From contig CANGUU010000006.1 of the NCBI GenBank assembly GCA_947457195.1, forward strand, positions 1 to 64,000: a DNA stretch of 64,000 nucleotides. The letters run 5' to 3'. This document shows positions 16,855 to 26,153 of this stretch, one piece after another. Numbering within the stretch: position 1 is the first letter of the stretch; each line of letters begins with the position of its first letter. This stretch comes from Gammaproteobacteria bacterium. Its GTDB lineage: Bacteria; Pseudomonadota; Gammaproteobacteria; Pseudomonadales; Pseudohongiellaceae. The notes below the pieces were generated by a model. That model saw nothing but the letters and a program-made list of their open reading frames with translations, searched no databases and was not told where the DNA came from. Position numbers and translations under genes: made by a program.

Positions 16855-17862
16855 TCAGCGTATGCGCAGCACCTGGCCAGGCCGCAGCAGCGCGTCGCTC
16901 AGGCCGTTGTTGCGCATGAGGCCGTTGGTGGTGACGCCGTAGCGGTTGGCGATCTCCCATAGCGTATCGCCGCGCCGTACCTTGTGCGTCAGACTGTCGC
17001 TAGTGGCCACCTGAGCGGTCCGCGACCCGGGGATCACCAGCTTCTGGCCCGCGTGAATCAGGTTGCCGCGAATGCCGTTGGCGCTGCGCAGGCGGGCTAC
17101 CCGCACGCCGAAGCGATCCGCGATCACCGACAAGGTATCTCCACTGCGCACGATGTACTCGACCTCGGCCGTCACTGGTTGGGCGGCCGTGGTGTTTGCC
17201 TCGCTGGTAGTGGAAGCCTGCAGCGCGACAGTGTCGAGGCCGGGTGCCTCTGTGCTGGCAGCGAGTCCCTGCGGTGGTGTGCCTCTGCCCAGGCTGGCGA
17301 TGTAGTCCCCGTAGGTCTTGGTGAAGATGGCCACGTGGTAATGCGCCGGATTGCGTTCACGGGTCACATCCAGCACACCGGTCTTTTCGAGTGACAGCAG
17401 GGTCTTTTCCAGCCAGGACTTGCAACGGCTGTCGCGAGGAATACGCAGGTCCACCGCCATGCCTGTGGGGTGGACCGAGTTCGAGGCCGCGTTGGAGGGT
17501 TGGCGGTTGACCGGCCGGGTGAGACTGGTGACCGTCATCGGTTCGCCGCAGGCCGCGCGGTACTGGCCGCTCAGCCGCTCGATGAAGGTTTTCACTTCCG
17601 GGCGAGCGTAAGGATAGGACACGTCGTGCAGCAGCACATCGGTCGTCGGGTGCACCTTGACGAGATGGCCCTCAGACACGAAATCCTTGACGGCGGTGGG
17701 GGTGCGCAGGAAGGTGTATCCGTAGGTGATGGCAGCGTAGTGCTGCCGCTGCATGGATGCTCGTGATCCTTTCAGGGTCTGCGCACTGACATCAGCGCAA
17801 AGCGTCAGCATGGCCAGCATCATCGTAGTCAGCAGAGCAATGATCTTGGTAGGCATGTCCAC
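16855..17862 (-). CDS. Exported DUF5715-type protein with two C-terminal LysM domains
   Basis: The 335-residue protein has a signal peptide (ends near DVSAQ). An N-terminal domain follows with the motif SLTRPVNRQPSNAASNSVHP then GMAVDLRIP and NPAHYHVAIF; its His/Asp pattern recalls peptidoglycan DD-peptidases of the D-Ala-D-Ala carboxypeptidase fold. Two LysM modules at the C-terminus (VEYIVRSGDTLSVIADRFGV and LTHKVRRGDTLWEIANRYGV) bind peptidoglycan. It probably acts on, or anchors to, the cell wall. The function of the first domain is inferred. The start at 17862 is followed by a second possible ATG at 17856. Confidence 0.8.
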   Translation of the reverse strand: MDMPTKIIALLTTMMLAMLTLCADVSAQTLKGSRASMQRQHYAAITYGYTFLRTPTAVKDFVSEGHLVKVHPTTDVLLHDVSYPYARPEVKTFIERLSGQYRAACGEPMTVTSLTRPVNRQPSNAASNSVHPTGMAVDLRIPRDSRCKSWLEKTLLSLEKTGVLDVTRERNPAHYHVAIFTKTYGDYIASLGRGTPPQGLAASTEAPGLDTVALQASTTSEANTTAAQPVTAEVEYIVRSGDTLSVIADRFGVRVARLRSANGIRGNLIHAGQKLVIPGSRTAQVATSDSLTHKVRRGDTLWEIANRYGVTTNGLMRNNGLSDALLRPGQVLRIR

Positions 17863-18107
17863 GGTCCAGGAATCTGCTTGTCGGGGTCCAAAAAGTATCG
17901 CCAGCAGGGCGTGTGGGCAGAATCTTCTTACTTCTTCTCAGGTTTGTCTAGCAGGGCATTGATTTAAATCGGGAAAAAATTCACGACTTGGCGGGCTGGT
18001 CGCGGAAGTGAATCGGCCTCGGCCATCGGGCATAATGGCCGCGGTCGTCCTGCCGCGCCGACCCTGGGGGCGGGGCGACAGGGCCGATCCATCACGAGCG
18101 GGAAGAA

Positions 18108-19154
18108 ATGGACATGAAAGCTACCAGATCCGGAAAGACACTTGCCATGTGGCTGCTGCTGGGGGCGAGTAGCACAGCACTCGCACAACAGCCATTTCTG
18201 GTCTACGCGACCAACGAAGATTCCAACGACGTCAGCGTGATCGACGGGGTCACCAACAACGTGGTGGCAACCATCGCCGTCGGCAAGCGGCCGCGTGGTT
18301 TGAAGGTGAGCCCGGACGGTACCCGGCTGTACGTGGCGGTCAGCGGCGCGCCGAAGTGCCCGCCGACCATGGACGACGAGGAGTGCGAAAAGCTCGAAAC
18401 CGATCTGGCGGCCGATGGCATCGCCGAAGTCGACACCGCCAGCCGTAGCCTGTTGCGGGTGCTGCCGAGCGGCCTCGACCCCGAGCAGTTCGACGTCAAT
18501 TGGCAGAGCGGGCTCATGTACGTGGCAAATGAAAATGCCAACCAGGCCAGCATTCTCGACATCCAGGAGGGTGAGATCATCGGCACGGTCGCCACCGGCC
18601 TCGAGCCGGAGGGCGTACGGGTATCGCCAGATGGCTCCGTGGCCTACGTGACGGGTGAAGTCGACAGCGACATCACCGTAATTGACACGGCGACCGGGAC
18701 GCACAAGGCCACGATTGCTGTCGGCCTGCGGCCGCGCGACATCGTGTTCAGCCGTGACAGCAGTCGCGCCTACGTCTCCAACGAAATCGGCGCGAGCATC
18801 GCGGTGATTGATGTGGCCGCAGGTCGCGTGCTCAACACGATTGCCCTGCCAGAGGGTTCTCTGCCCATGGGGGTCGTGCTGTCACCGGACGACCGGACGC
18901 TGTACGTCGCCAACGGCCGTGCCACCACCGTGCTGGCACTAGACGTGACCGATGGCAGCCTGCTGAAGACCGTTGAAGCGGGTCGCCGTCCGTGGGGCCT
19001 TGCCATCAGCCCCGATGGTTCACGCCTCTACACGGCCAACGGGCCTTCCAACGATGTCTCCGTGATCGACATCGCCTCTTTCAACGTGATTGCCAAAGTC
19101 CCCGTTGGTGCCACGCCGTGGGGGGTATGGGTGGGTGCCGCCAGGTCACCCTGA
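18108..19154 (+). CDS. Secreted YVTN-family beta-propeller protein
   Basis: The 348-residue protein has a signal peptide (ends near TALAQQ), then about seven repeats of roughly 42 residues. They contain the YVTN-type pattern, for example VYATNEDSNDVSVIDGVT, VGKRPRGLKVSPDGTRLYVA and VGLRPRDIVFSRDSSRAYVS. These form a seven-blade propeller found in periplasmic proteins linked to PQQ-dependent alcohol oxidation or surface layers. An insertion with two Cys (KCPPTMDDEECE) lies in the first third. No catalytic motif is visible. It ends 17 bases before the convergent wrbA. Confidence 0.82.
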   Translation: MDMKATRSGKTLAMWLLLGASSTALAQQPFLVYATNEDSNDVSVIDGVTNNVVATIAVGKRPRGLKVSPDGTRLYVAVSGAPKCPPTMDDEECEKLETDLAADGIAEVDTASRSLLRVLPSGLDPEQFDVNWQSGLMYVANENANQASILDIQEGEIIGTVATGLEPEGVRVSPDGSVAYVTGEVDSDITVIDTATGTHKATIAVGLRPRDIVFSRDSSRAYVSNEIGASIAVIDVAAGRVLNTIALPEGSLPMGVVLSPDDRTLYVANGRATTVLALDVTDGSLLKTVEAGRRPWGLAISPDGSRLYTANGPSNDVSVIDIASFNVIAKVPVGATPWGVWVGAARSP

Positions 19155-19171
19155 TTGCCTGACCGGGCGGG

Positions 19172-19774
19172 TCAGCGCGCCGCCAGCCGGCTGGCAATCT
19201 CTGTCACGTGCTTGCCCTGAAAGCGGGCGATAGCGAGTTCTTTGGTGGAGGGCTGCCGGCTGCCATTGCCGGCGATGGTGGTCGCGCCATACGGGCTGCC
19301 ACCGCAGATCTCGCCACCCTCCTGCATTTCCGGGATCGCGTAGGGTACGCCGACCACCACCATGCCGTGATGAAACAGCGTGGTATGGAAGGAGGTCAGC
19401 GTGGTTTCCTGACCTCCGTGCTGGGAGGCGGTAGACGTGAAGACACTGCCGACCTTGCCCACCAGCTTGCCGGTGAACCAGAGTCCGCCGGTCTGGTCGA
19501 GAAAGTTGCGCATCTGCGCGCACATGTTGCCGAAGCGAGTGGGCGTGCCGAACAGAATGGCATCGTAGTCGGCGAGTTCCTCCACGCTGGCTACCGGGGC
19601 CGCCTGATCCAGTTTGGCGCCTGCCTGACGGGCCGCCTCCGGCGACAGCAGTTCAGGAACACGTTTCACCACCACCTCCGCGCCGGCCACGCTGCGCGCG
19701 CCCTCGGCGATGGCCGCGGCCATCGTTTCGATATGTCCGTACATGCTGTAGTAAAGAACGAGAACTTTGGCCAT
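19172..19774 (-). CDS. wrbA: NAD(P)H:quinone oxidoreductase, WrbA family
   Basis: This 200-residue flavodoxin-fold enzyme reduces quinones by two electrons. The FMN phosphate loop is [35 protein letters not shown] and [15 protein letters not shown] are WrbA signatures. Length matches E. coli WrbA (198). It is the last gene of the minus-strand unit, 21 bases after the ankyrin gene, which suggests quinone redox chemistry is connected to that unit. Confidence 0.93.
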   Translation of the reverse strand: MAKVLVLYYSMYGHIETMAAAIAEGARSVAGAEVVVKRVPELLSPEAARQAGAKLDQAAPVASVEELADYDAILFGTPTRFGNMCAQMRNFLDQTGGLWFTGKLVGKVGSVFTSTASQHGGQETTLTSFHTTLFHHGMVVVGVPYAIPEMQEGGEICGGSPYGATTIAGNGSRQPSTKELAIARFQGKHVTEIASRLAAR

Positions 19775-19795
19775 CTGTTGTTGCTCCGTGGGGGT

Positions 19796-21310
19796 TCAAG
19801 GGGTTGGCGGTGGACGATTCCGGGACGAGCCGGGCCTGGCGCCCAAGTCGAGCAGGGCACCGGCCAGTGCCTCGTTGGGGGCGACCGTACTGGCAAAGCG
19901 ACCGGTGGCCGCCTTGCCCATGGCAAAGTCCAGCGCGGTGTTGCCCTGATTGTCCTCGATGTTGAGATCCGCGCCATGTTCTGCCAGCCAGCGCGTAAAG
20001 GCGATCCAGCCGTGCTGGGCGGCACCATGGATGGCGGCACGGCCCTGCTCCTCCCGGGTGTCGAGACGCGCACCAGCCGCCAGAAGCAACTCAGCCACCG
20101 CGATGCCATTGCCCTCGTCGCGGAAGCGACCCCGGATGTCGATGTTGTTCGAGCCCAGCCCCGCGACGGCCATCATCGGCGTGTAGCCGGGCCAGTTCCT
20201 GAGGTCGGGCAGCGCGCCGTGTTCCAGCAGCAGCGCGACCATGTCGACGTCACCGGCCTTGGCGGCGCGGATCAGTGGTGTGGTACCGGTCGTCAGCATG
20301 CTGTCGCCGCCGCGGTCGTTGCCGAGCGAGCGATAGGGGGGAAATACTTTCAGCTGCATATTGACATTGGCACCCCGCTCCAGCAGCAGCCGTGCCACGT
20401 CGAGGGGCGTGGTCATGTCGAGGGAGGGTCGGTCGGGCCGTCCACCACGCGGTACCGTGTTGTAGTCGACCGTTGAGTACAGCGGCGCGCGGCCCCAGGT
20501 GTCCCAGCGATTGACGTCGGCCCCCGCCCCCACCAGGAAGGCTGCCACGTCCCACCGGGCATTGAGGGTGGCCATCAACAAGGGCGTGATGCCGTTGGGG
20601 TCGACTTGATCGATGTCGGCCCCGTGTTCCACCAGTACCTTCGCACACGCAAGGCAACCTTCCCGGGCCGCGAACAGCAGGGCAGTCAATGCGCCCAGTG
20701 GTCGGCCCTGGGGGCGCGGCTCGGCGGTGACCTGCCGCTCCCAGGTCTCCAGCGTTGACACGGCGGCCGGGTCGGCCCCGTGTTCCAGCAGCAGGCGCAC
20801 CATGGCGGGCTGGCTCTGCGCACTGGCAAACATCAGCGCTGTCTGCCCGCGCCAGGTTTCGAAGGCGTTGACGTTGGCGCCGCGCTCGATGAGCAACTCG
20901 GCCGCAGCCACGTTGGGCGTACGCACCACGCTCATCAGGGCAGTCTGTCCTTCCAGGGTGGCCGACTCGACGTCGGCCCCTGCATCCAGCAGCAATTCCA
21001 GCAACTCGGCCGAACCGCGAACGGCAGCCTCCGACATCGGTGACGAACCATAGTCGTTGCGCACCGTGACGTCAGCACCCGCCTTGATGAGTGCCCTGAC
21101 GAGCGGCAGGTTGCCGTTGTATACCGCCCAGTGCAGCGCGGTGGTGCCATCGCTCTGTGGCTGATTCACGTCGTCAGCGCCGCCCAGCAGGGCCTGCACG
21201 CGGGTGGCATCGTCACGGCGTGCGGCATCCACGAGCGTCTCGCCCGTTCCCAAGACCGAGGCGGTCGCGAGCGCTATGCAGACGCTGACCTTCAGGACCA
21301 GGCGTTTCAT
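19796..21310 (-). CDS. Secreted ankyrin-repeat protein, copy A
   Basis: The 504-residue protein has a Sec signal peptide (MKRLVLKVSVCIALATASVLG) and about ten ankyrin repeats, recognisable by G-x-TALHWAVYNGNLPLVRALI, GADVESATLEGQTALM and GADIDQVDPNGITPLLMA. A CxxC (EGCLACAKVL) lies in the middle of one repeat and is conserved in copy B. The protein is periplasmic and is likely a scaffold for the co-encoded oxidases. It starts 14 bases after the DUF1552 gene. An ATG at 21328 is possible, but the GGAG site favours 21310. The sequence is clearly paralogous to 43633-45120 over its whole length. Confidence 0.88.
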   Translation of the reverse strand: MKRLVLKVSVCIALATASVLGTGETLVDAARRDDATRVQALLGGADDVNQPQSDGTTALHWAVYNGNLPLVRALIKAGADVTVRNDYGSSPMSEAAVRGSAELLELLLDAGADVESATLEGQTALMSVVRTPNVAAAELLIERGANVNAFETWRGQTALMFASAQSQPAMVRLLLEHGADPAAVSTLETWERQVTAEPRPQGRPLGALTALLFAAREGCLACAKVLVEHGADIDQVDPNGITPLLMATLNARWDVAAFLVGAGADVNRWDTWGRAPLYSTVDYNTVPRGGRPDRPSLDMTTPLDVARLLLERGANVNMQLKVFPPYRSLGNDRGGDSMLTTGTTPLIRAAKAGDVDMVALLLEHGALPDLRNWPGYTPMMAVAGLGSNNIDIRGRFRDEGNGIAVAELLLAAGARLDTREEQGRAAIHGAAQHGWIAFTRWLAEHGADLNIEDNQGNTALDFAMGKAATGRFASTVAPNEALAGALLDLGARPGSSRNRPPPTP

Positions 21311-21324
21311 GACCGCTCTCCGCC

Positions 21325-22644
21325 TCATACGTCGCTGAACACGCCGGTGCTGTCACCCACCGCCGGCACGTCGATGCCTACCTTGTGCATCATCGTCAGG
21401 TGGAGATTGGCCAGCGGGGTCTTGGGAGCAAAGCGCAGGTGCTGGTTGCCTTTCAAACCACCGGCAGCACCGCCGAGCAGCGCGGTCGGCAGCGGATAGT
21501 GATTGTGCAGGTTACTGTCGCTCATGTTGCTGCCGAACAGGAGGAGGCTGTTGGTCAGCATGTCGTTTTCACCGTCAGGGGTATCGGCCAGTTTCTGGGC
21601 GAAGTCGGCAAACAGCTGTGTGTTGTAGGTCTGTACCCGCGCCAGCCGCTCGAGCTTTTGGGCGTTGTTCTGGTGATGGGACAGCGGATGAAAGGCGTCT
21701 GACACACCGATGAACGAATAGGGCTGGTTGCTGACTTCGGCGGCCATCATGAAACTCGTCACGCGTGTGAGATTGGCCTGCCAAGCCAGGTGGATGAGGT
21801 CGAACATGAGCCTGATGTGCAGGTCGAACTTGTCGGGAATGCCCGCCGGTGTCGGGGGCAGATCCAGCGAATCGCTCTGGTTGGCCTGCAGCTTCTGGAT
21901 GCGCCGTTCGATTTCGCGGACCGATTCCAGGTAGGCGTCGAGCACGCTCTGGTCACGCGCACCGAGTGTCTTGCGCAGGCCACCGGCTTCTGCGCCGACC
22001 AAGTCGAGCAGGCTGGCATTTTCCCGGGCGAGCAGTTCACGTTCCGCCGGCGTGTCACCCTGACCGAACAGGCGCTGGAACAACTTGCGCGGATTGTGTT
22101 CCATCGGCAATGGCGTCGATGGTGTGCTGAAGCTGATCGTCTTGCCGAAGCTGCAGCCATAGTTGCGATCGCAGGAGCCTTCGCCACCTTCTTCCTCGGT
22201 GGCGACCTCCAGCGACGGCAGGGGTGTGTCCTGGGAAATGCGCTGTGCCATCAACTGATCGATGGTGACGCCGCCAAAGGGATCCTGACTGATGCGGGGA
22301 TGCACGCAACTCAGCCAGGTGCCGGGCGTGATGGCGTGTACCGGCTCGGCGATCGCAGGCGCGTTTTCAAGCTCGCTGATCACGGTCAACTGGCGCTGCA
22401 AGGGCGCCAGCGGCTGCAGGATGGGTGGCAGGTCGAAGTCAGCACCTTCCCGTGTTGGTGTCCATTTATCCATCACCGCCCCGTGCGGAAAGTAGATGAA
22501 GCCTACGCGGGGGCGGGCGGCAGCGGCCGTCTGCGCCAGCGCGGTGCCGGCCGGGATCATCGCGTCCAGCAGCGGCAGCGCCAGGCTGATGCCGGCACTG
22601 CGCAGCATGGTACGGCGACTCAGATGCTTCTTGCTCAGGAACAT
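21325..22644 (-). CDS. DUF1552 protein with Tat-type signal, copy A
   Basis: The 439-residue protein begins MFLSKKHLSRRTMLRSAG, a twin-arginine type signal followed by a hydrophobic core, so it is probably exported folded. Signature stretches of DUF1552 are GFIYFPHGAVMDKWTP, the ITPGTWLSC region and VSDAFHPLSHHQNN. No cofactor motif is known for the family; conserved His-His and Asp suggest metal binding but this is untested. DUF1552 genes almost always travel with DUF1592 genes, as here (14-base gap). A TTG at 22662 overlaps the upstream stop and is a weaker start. Confidence 0.88.
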   Translation of the reverse strand: MFLSKKHLSRRTMLRSAGISLALPLLDAMIPAGTALAQTAAAARPRVGFIYFPHGAVMDKWTPTREGADFDLPPILQPLAPLQRQLTVISELENAPAIAEPVHAITPGTWLSCVHPRISQDPFGGVTIDQLMAQRISQDTPLPSLEVATEEEGGEGSCDRNYGCSFGKTISFSTPSTPLPMEHNPRKLFQRLFGQGDTPAERELLARENASLLDLVGAEAGGLRKTLGARDQSVLDAYLESVREIERRIQKLQANQSDSLDLPPTPAGIPDKFDLHIRLMFDLIHLAWQANLTRVTSFMMAAEVSNQPYSFIGVSDAFHPLSHHQNNAQKLERLARVQTYNTQLFADFAQKLADTPDGENDMLTNSLLLFGSNMSDSNLHNHYPLPTALLGGAAGGLKGNQHLRFAPKTPLANLHLTMMHKVGIDVPAVGDSTGVFSDV

Positions 22645-22658
22645 GGCGAGGTCCTCGC

Positions 22659-25106
22659 TCAAGGGTGGTCTTGCAGTACGCCGTCGTTGGCTGCCGTGTC
22701 CATCGCAACGGCTGCAGGCTGATCCTGCAGAAAGGCGGGACTTTCGACGATACCCAGCACCAGTGCCGACAGCCGGTAATCGTCGCGTGCCGCCGAGCGC
22801 ACGATCGCGCGCACCGTCGGCATATCGTAGTAGTCGAGGTTGCGACCCAGCGCGAAGGTCAGCAGCTTGCGGGTGAACGTCGACACGAACAGCTCGGGTC
22901 TGCGGGTGAGTGCCTGCCAGAGTTCCTGCGGGCTCTGCAGCGGAGTGCCATCGGTTAGCGTGCCCGAGGCATCGATCGGCAGACCGGCATCAACGTCCTT
23001 CCATTGCCACTGGCCGATGGCATTGTAGTTTTCCAGCGCCAGTCCGAGCGGGTCGATCACGCTGTGGCAGGTCTTGCAGGACGGGTTGTCCCGGTGCTGC
23101 TCGAGTCGCTCCCTCACGGTCAGGCTCACGGCGCCTTCCTGTGTCTCCGGGAAGGCCTCGACATTGGGAGGTGGGGAGGGCGGCGGCGTGCCCAGCAGTT
23201 TGTCCAGCACCCAGGCGCCGCGAATCACGGGCGAGGTGCGGTTGGCGTAGGACGTCGTCATCAGCACGGCGCCCTTGCCCAGAAGACCGAATCGCTGCGG
23301 GTCATCGAGTTCCACGCGCTGGAACTGTCCACCACGCACCAGATTCAGGCCGTAATGCAGCGACAAGCGCTCGTTGAGAAAGGTGTATCGCGCGGTGAGG
23401 AGTTCCGTCACCGGGCGGTCGGCATCGAAGAGACTGCCGATGAAGAGCGCGAGCTCCTTGCGGAAGTCCGGGATGAGATCGGCGGTGTACTGCGGGAACA
23501 GGGTCTTGTCGGGATTCACCTGCTCAAGCCCGCTCACGTGCAGCCACTGGAAGGCAAAATTGTCCACCAGCGCCGCTGCGCGCGGGTCGGCCAGCATCCG
23601 CCGCACCTGTTGGGCGCGGATCCGCCGATCGAGCAAACGGCCGCTTTCTCCCAAGGCGATCAGTTCGGCATCCGGCTGGCTGCTCCACAGGAAGAAGGCC
23701 AGGCGCGAGGCGAGGGCGGGACCGCTCAGTGCGAAGCTGCCTTGGCTGCCGGCCGGGGCATGGTGACCGCGATACAAGAAGTGGGGGCTGGCGAGAATGG
23801 CCATCAAGCCCTTCTGGATGCCGTCATCGAAACTGCCCTGCTCGCGTCCGCTGCGGAAGAACTCCAGCGCCCCTGCCAGATCCTCTTCACTGATGGAGCG
23901 TCGGAAAGCCTGACTTGCCAACCTGCCGAGGATCTCGCGCGCGCAGGGCAGTTCGTCGGCGACTGTGGTGGGATAGCAACTGAAGATACGCTGGCGGCTC
24001 GCCGTGTCGCTCACGCCGACGGGATTGAAGGGGCCACTGACGGTGAGATTGTCTATACGTGGTCCACCCGATACGCCCTGCACCAGCACCGCCATGCCGT
24101 CGACAGGGACGAAGCCATGCAGCGTTTCGATGGTCTCGGCCGAGGAGCGGGCGATGAAGCTGACACCGACCCGGTGCGTGCCGGCCTTGACCGTGGCGCG
24201 GATGCCCTTGAAGCGGTCGTTGATCATGCTGACGCCCTCGGCCTGCTGCAGGTCGACTGCCCGCAGGTCCTCTTTGCCGCCGAGCGTGCCCTGAAAGATC
24301 TTTTCGTCGTCGATGGTGATGAGCAGCGTGTTCTCGTCCATGACACCCCAGACATAACCCGCTCCGACCAGGCCGCTTACCGCAAACTCGTACTCGCCGT
24401 CGGCCGGAAACTCATGCTCTACCACCATGCCGCCCCGGGTGCCGAGGGGCAGGCCATCGATGTGCTGGTTCTGGCTGGCATTGGCGGCGCCCGGATAGAC
24501 CTTCGATACGGGCGCTGCCGTTGGACGACCGATCGCCATCACACTGACCTCGCGGGCGGCCAGCATGTACTGCTCGAGAAAGCTGGGTGAGACGGAAAGC
24601 ACCGAAGCCACGTTGTCGAAGCCGCTGCTCTCCTCATCCCTCGGCAGGTAATCCGAAGGCACCAGCGTAAGACCCAGGAGATCCCGAACTGCATTGGCAT
24701 ACTCGGTACGGTTAAGGCGGTGCAGTGGCACCGAACCCGGGTTCGGTGCCACGCTGGCGAGGTTGTCGAGACTGGTTTCGAGCGCTGCCACCAGCGCCTG
24801 TCGCTCCCTGGCCGTCGGCTGCTGCTGGCCGGCGGGTGGCATCATGCCGGCGTTGAGCTTGAGGATGACCTCCTCAAACAAGCGGCCTTCGCGCGCCAGG
24901 GCCTCCGGTCCGAGCCCCTCCAGCGAAAAACCGCCGGAGTAATCGGCATCGTTGTGACAGTCAAGGCAGTAGCGCTCGATCAGCGGCCACTGACGGGCGG
25001 CCGGCGCGGTCAGGTTGGGCTGCGCGCCGGCAGCCGGGGCAAAGCCTGCAATCGTCAGCAGAAGGGCGACCGCCAGCAGGCGGGGCGGGGTAGAGCAAGG
25101 CGTCAT
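22659..25106 (-). CDS. DUF1592-family diheme cytochrome-like protein, copy A
   Basis: The 815-residue protein has a signal peptide (ends near PAAGAQ) and two c-type haem motifs: CLDCH at residues 47-51 and CKTCH at about 677-681. Between them lie the PSD-type domains (DUF1587, DUF1595, DUF1592, DUF1588 and DUF1585 order), with VPLHRLNRTEYANAVRDLLG, DGLPLGTRGGMVVEHEFPAD, ASPHFLYR and RLAFFLWSSQPD as landmarks. These proteins are known mainly from planctomycetes and some marine proteobacteria; substrate unknown. It overlaps the preceding metallo-beta-lactamase gene by 4 bases. Haem attachment would need the ccm system encoded 5 kb away. Confidence 0.9.
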   Translation of the reverse strand: MTPCSTPPRLLAVALLLTIAGFAPAAGAQPNLTAPAARQWPLIERYCLDCHNDADYSGGFSLEGLGPEALAREGRLFEEVILKLNAGMMPPAGQQQPTARERQALVAALETSLDNLASVAPNPGSVPLHRLNRTEYANAVRDLLGLTLVPSDYLPRDEESSGFDNVASVLSVSPSFLEQYMLAAREVSVMAIGRPTAAPVSKVYPGAANASQNQHIDGLPLGTRGGMVVEHEFPADGEYEFAVSGLVGAGYVWGVMDENTLLITIDDEKIFQGTLGGKEDLRAVDLQQAEGVSMINDRFKGIRATVKAGTHRVGVSFIARSSAETIETLHGFVPVDGMAVLVQGVSGGPRIDNLTVSGPFNPVGVSDTASRQRIFSCYPTTVADELPCAREILGRLASQAFRRSISEEDLAGALEFFRSGREQGSFDDGIQKGLMAILASPHFLYRGHHAPAGSQGSFALSGPALASRLAFFLWSSQPDAELIALGESGRLLDRRIRAQQVRRMLADPRAAALVDNFAFQWLHVSGLEQVNPDKTLFPQYTADLIPDFRKELALFIGSLFDADRPVTELLTARYTFLNERLSLHYGLNLVRGGQFQRVELDDPQRFGLLGKGAVLMTTSYANRTSPVIRGAWVLDKLLGTPPPSPPPNVEAFPETQEGAVSLTVRERLEQHRDNPSCKTCHSVIDPLGLALENYNAIGQWQWKDVDAGLPIDASGTLTDGTPLQSPQELWQALTRRPELFVSTFTRKLLTFALGRNLDYYDMPTVRAIVRSAARDDYRLSALVLGIVESPAFLQDQPAAVAMDTAANDGVLQDHP

Positions 25107-26050
25107 TGGCGGCGTCCGAAGCGACGTATTTCGGTGACGTGGGGCAGAGTGCCCTGGTAGGCGGTCAGCAGGAACAGGCTCGGGTCACCCCAGTCCTGAT
25201 CGAACTCAGCAGTGGGTTTGCTGGCCAGGAATTCCTCGAAACTGCCGCCCTTGAAGTAGTGAGTGCCGATCCGATCCGCCACGGTGGAGCAGAGTTCGAG
25301 CTGGGCTTCGATATGCGCGCGCCCGACTACGCCACCCGAGCCGGCAATCACGCGGGTTTGCGCATCGCACAGGGCCAGCAGCTGAGTCAGCGAATTGATC
25401 ATGCCGCCGATCCAGCCATTGGTGGCGAAGTCCACCAACGGGTAGCGGCCTACGCTGACCACGTCGCCCACGAACAGCACGTTGGCATCCGCTACCTGCA
25501 GGTAAAGGTCTCCGTCGGTGTGTCCCTGCGGCAGGTAGCCGTAGGTGAGCGGTCGGTTGAAGTGCAGTGTTTCGCTGTCGTAATAAAACGTCTTGCCCGG
25601 CAGTGCAGCGGCAGGGAGGGGTTGGTAACTGCGGTTCTCCCAGGTGCTGCGGATGACCGTGCCGAGCCAGAGTCTGGTGTTTTCGTGTGCCACGATGCTG
25701 GCCCCTGCAGCGCCCAGTCGCTGGTTGCAACCGATCTGGTCGCGGTGGCAGTGGCTGTTGAACAACAGCTCCGGCCGGCCTCCTGTCTGCGCCTCGACCA
25801 GGCTCAGCAGGGGCTCCGCCGCGGCCTCGTTACCCCCATCGACCAGGGCCACACCGTCCGGGCCACTGATGACCAGCACGTTGCCGCCGGCGCCGCTGAC
25901 CAGGGCGAGATCGGTCGTCAGGGATTGCCACGCGAGGTTGGCGGACGCCGCCCGCGCAGCCAGTGGCAGAGCGGGCATGGAGCCGAGCAGGGTGGCTGAC
26001 CGGAGTCCGGCGGCGAGCAGGCGGCGACGGGTGAGCAAGCGATAAGTCAT
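25103..26050 (-). CDS. Tat-exported metallo-beta-lactamase-fold protein, copy A
   Basis: The 315-residue protein has a twin-arginine signal (LTRRRLLAAG). The metallo-beta-lactamase fold is marked by NVLVISGPDGVALVDGG, NSHCHRDQIG, QGHTDGDLY and LFVGDVVSVGRYP. The canonical HxHxDH is HCHRDQ here, and the last zinc His region reads AGSGG instead of PGHG, so the binuclear site is incomplete. Related proteins occur in quinohaemoprotein and sulfur oxidation systems. It starts the four-gene block; the open frame to 26173 is not used because the Tat signal would be internal. Confidence 0.85.
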   Translation of the reverse strand: MTYRLLTRRRLLAAGLRSATLLGSMPALPLAARAASANLAWQSLTTDLALVSGAGGNVLVISGPDGVALVDGGNEAAAEPLLSLVEAQTGGRPELLFNSHCHRDQIGCNQRLGAAGASIVAHENTRLWLGTVIRSTWENRSYQPLPAAALPGKTFYYDSETLHFNRPLTYGYLPQGHTDGDLYLQVADANVLFVGDVVSVGRYPLVDFATNGWIGGMINSLTQLLALCDAQTRVIAGSGGVVGRAHIEAQLELCSTVADRIGTHYFKGGSFEEFLASKPTAEFDQDWGDPSLFLLTAYQGTLPHVTEIRRFGRRQ

Positions 26051-26153
26051 GGGGTCGCGGCAGCGTGAGTCCTTGCAGTTGGCAAACAAACCGATGCCGG
26101 GATTGTCGTACCGCTCACCCGGGGAGGCAAGCCACGGCGGCACCCGCCTCGGG

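Noticed and set aside
23004-24590. 528-codon plus-strand open frame inside the DUF1592 copy A gene
   Set aside because: It is antisense to a clear diheme protein gene and shows no recognisable motif.
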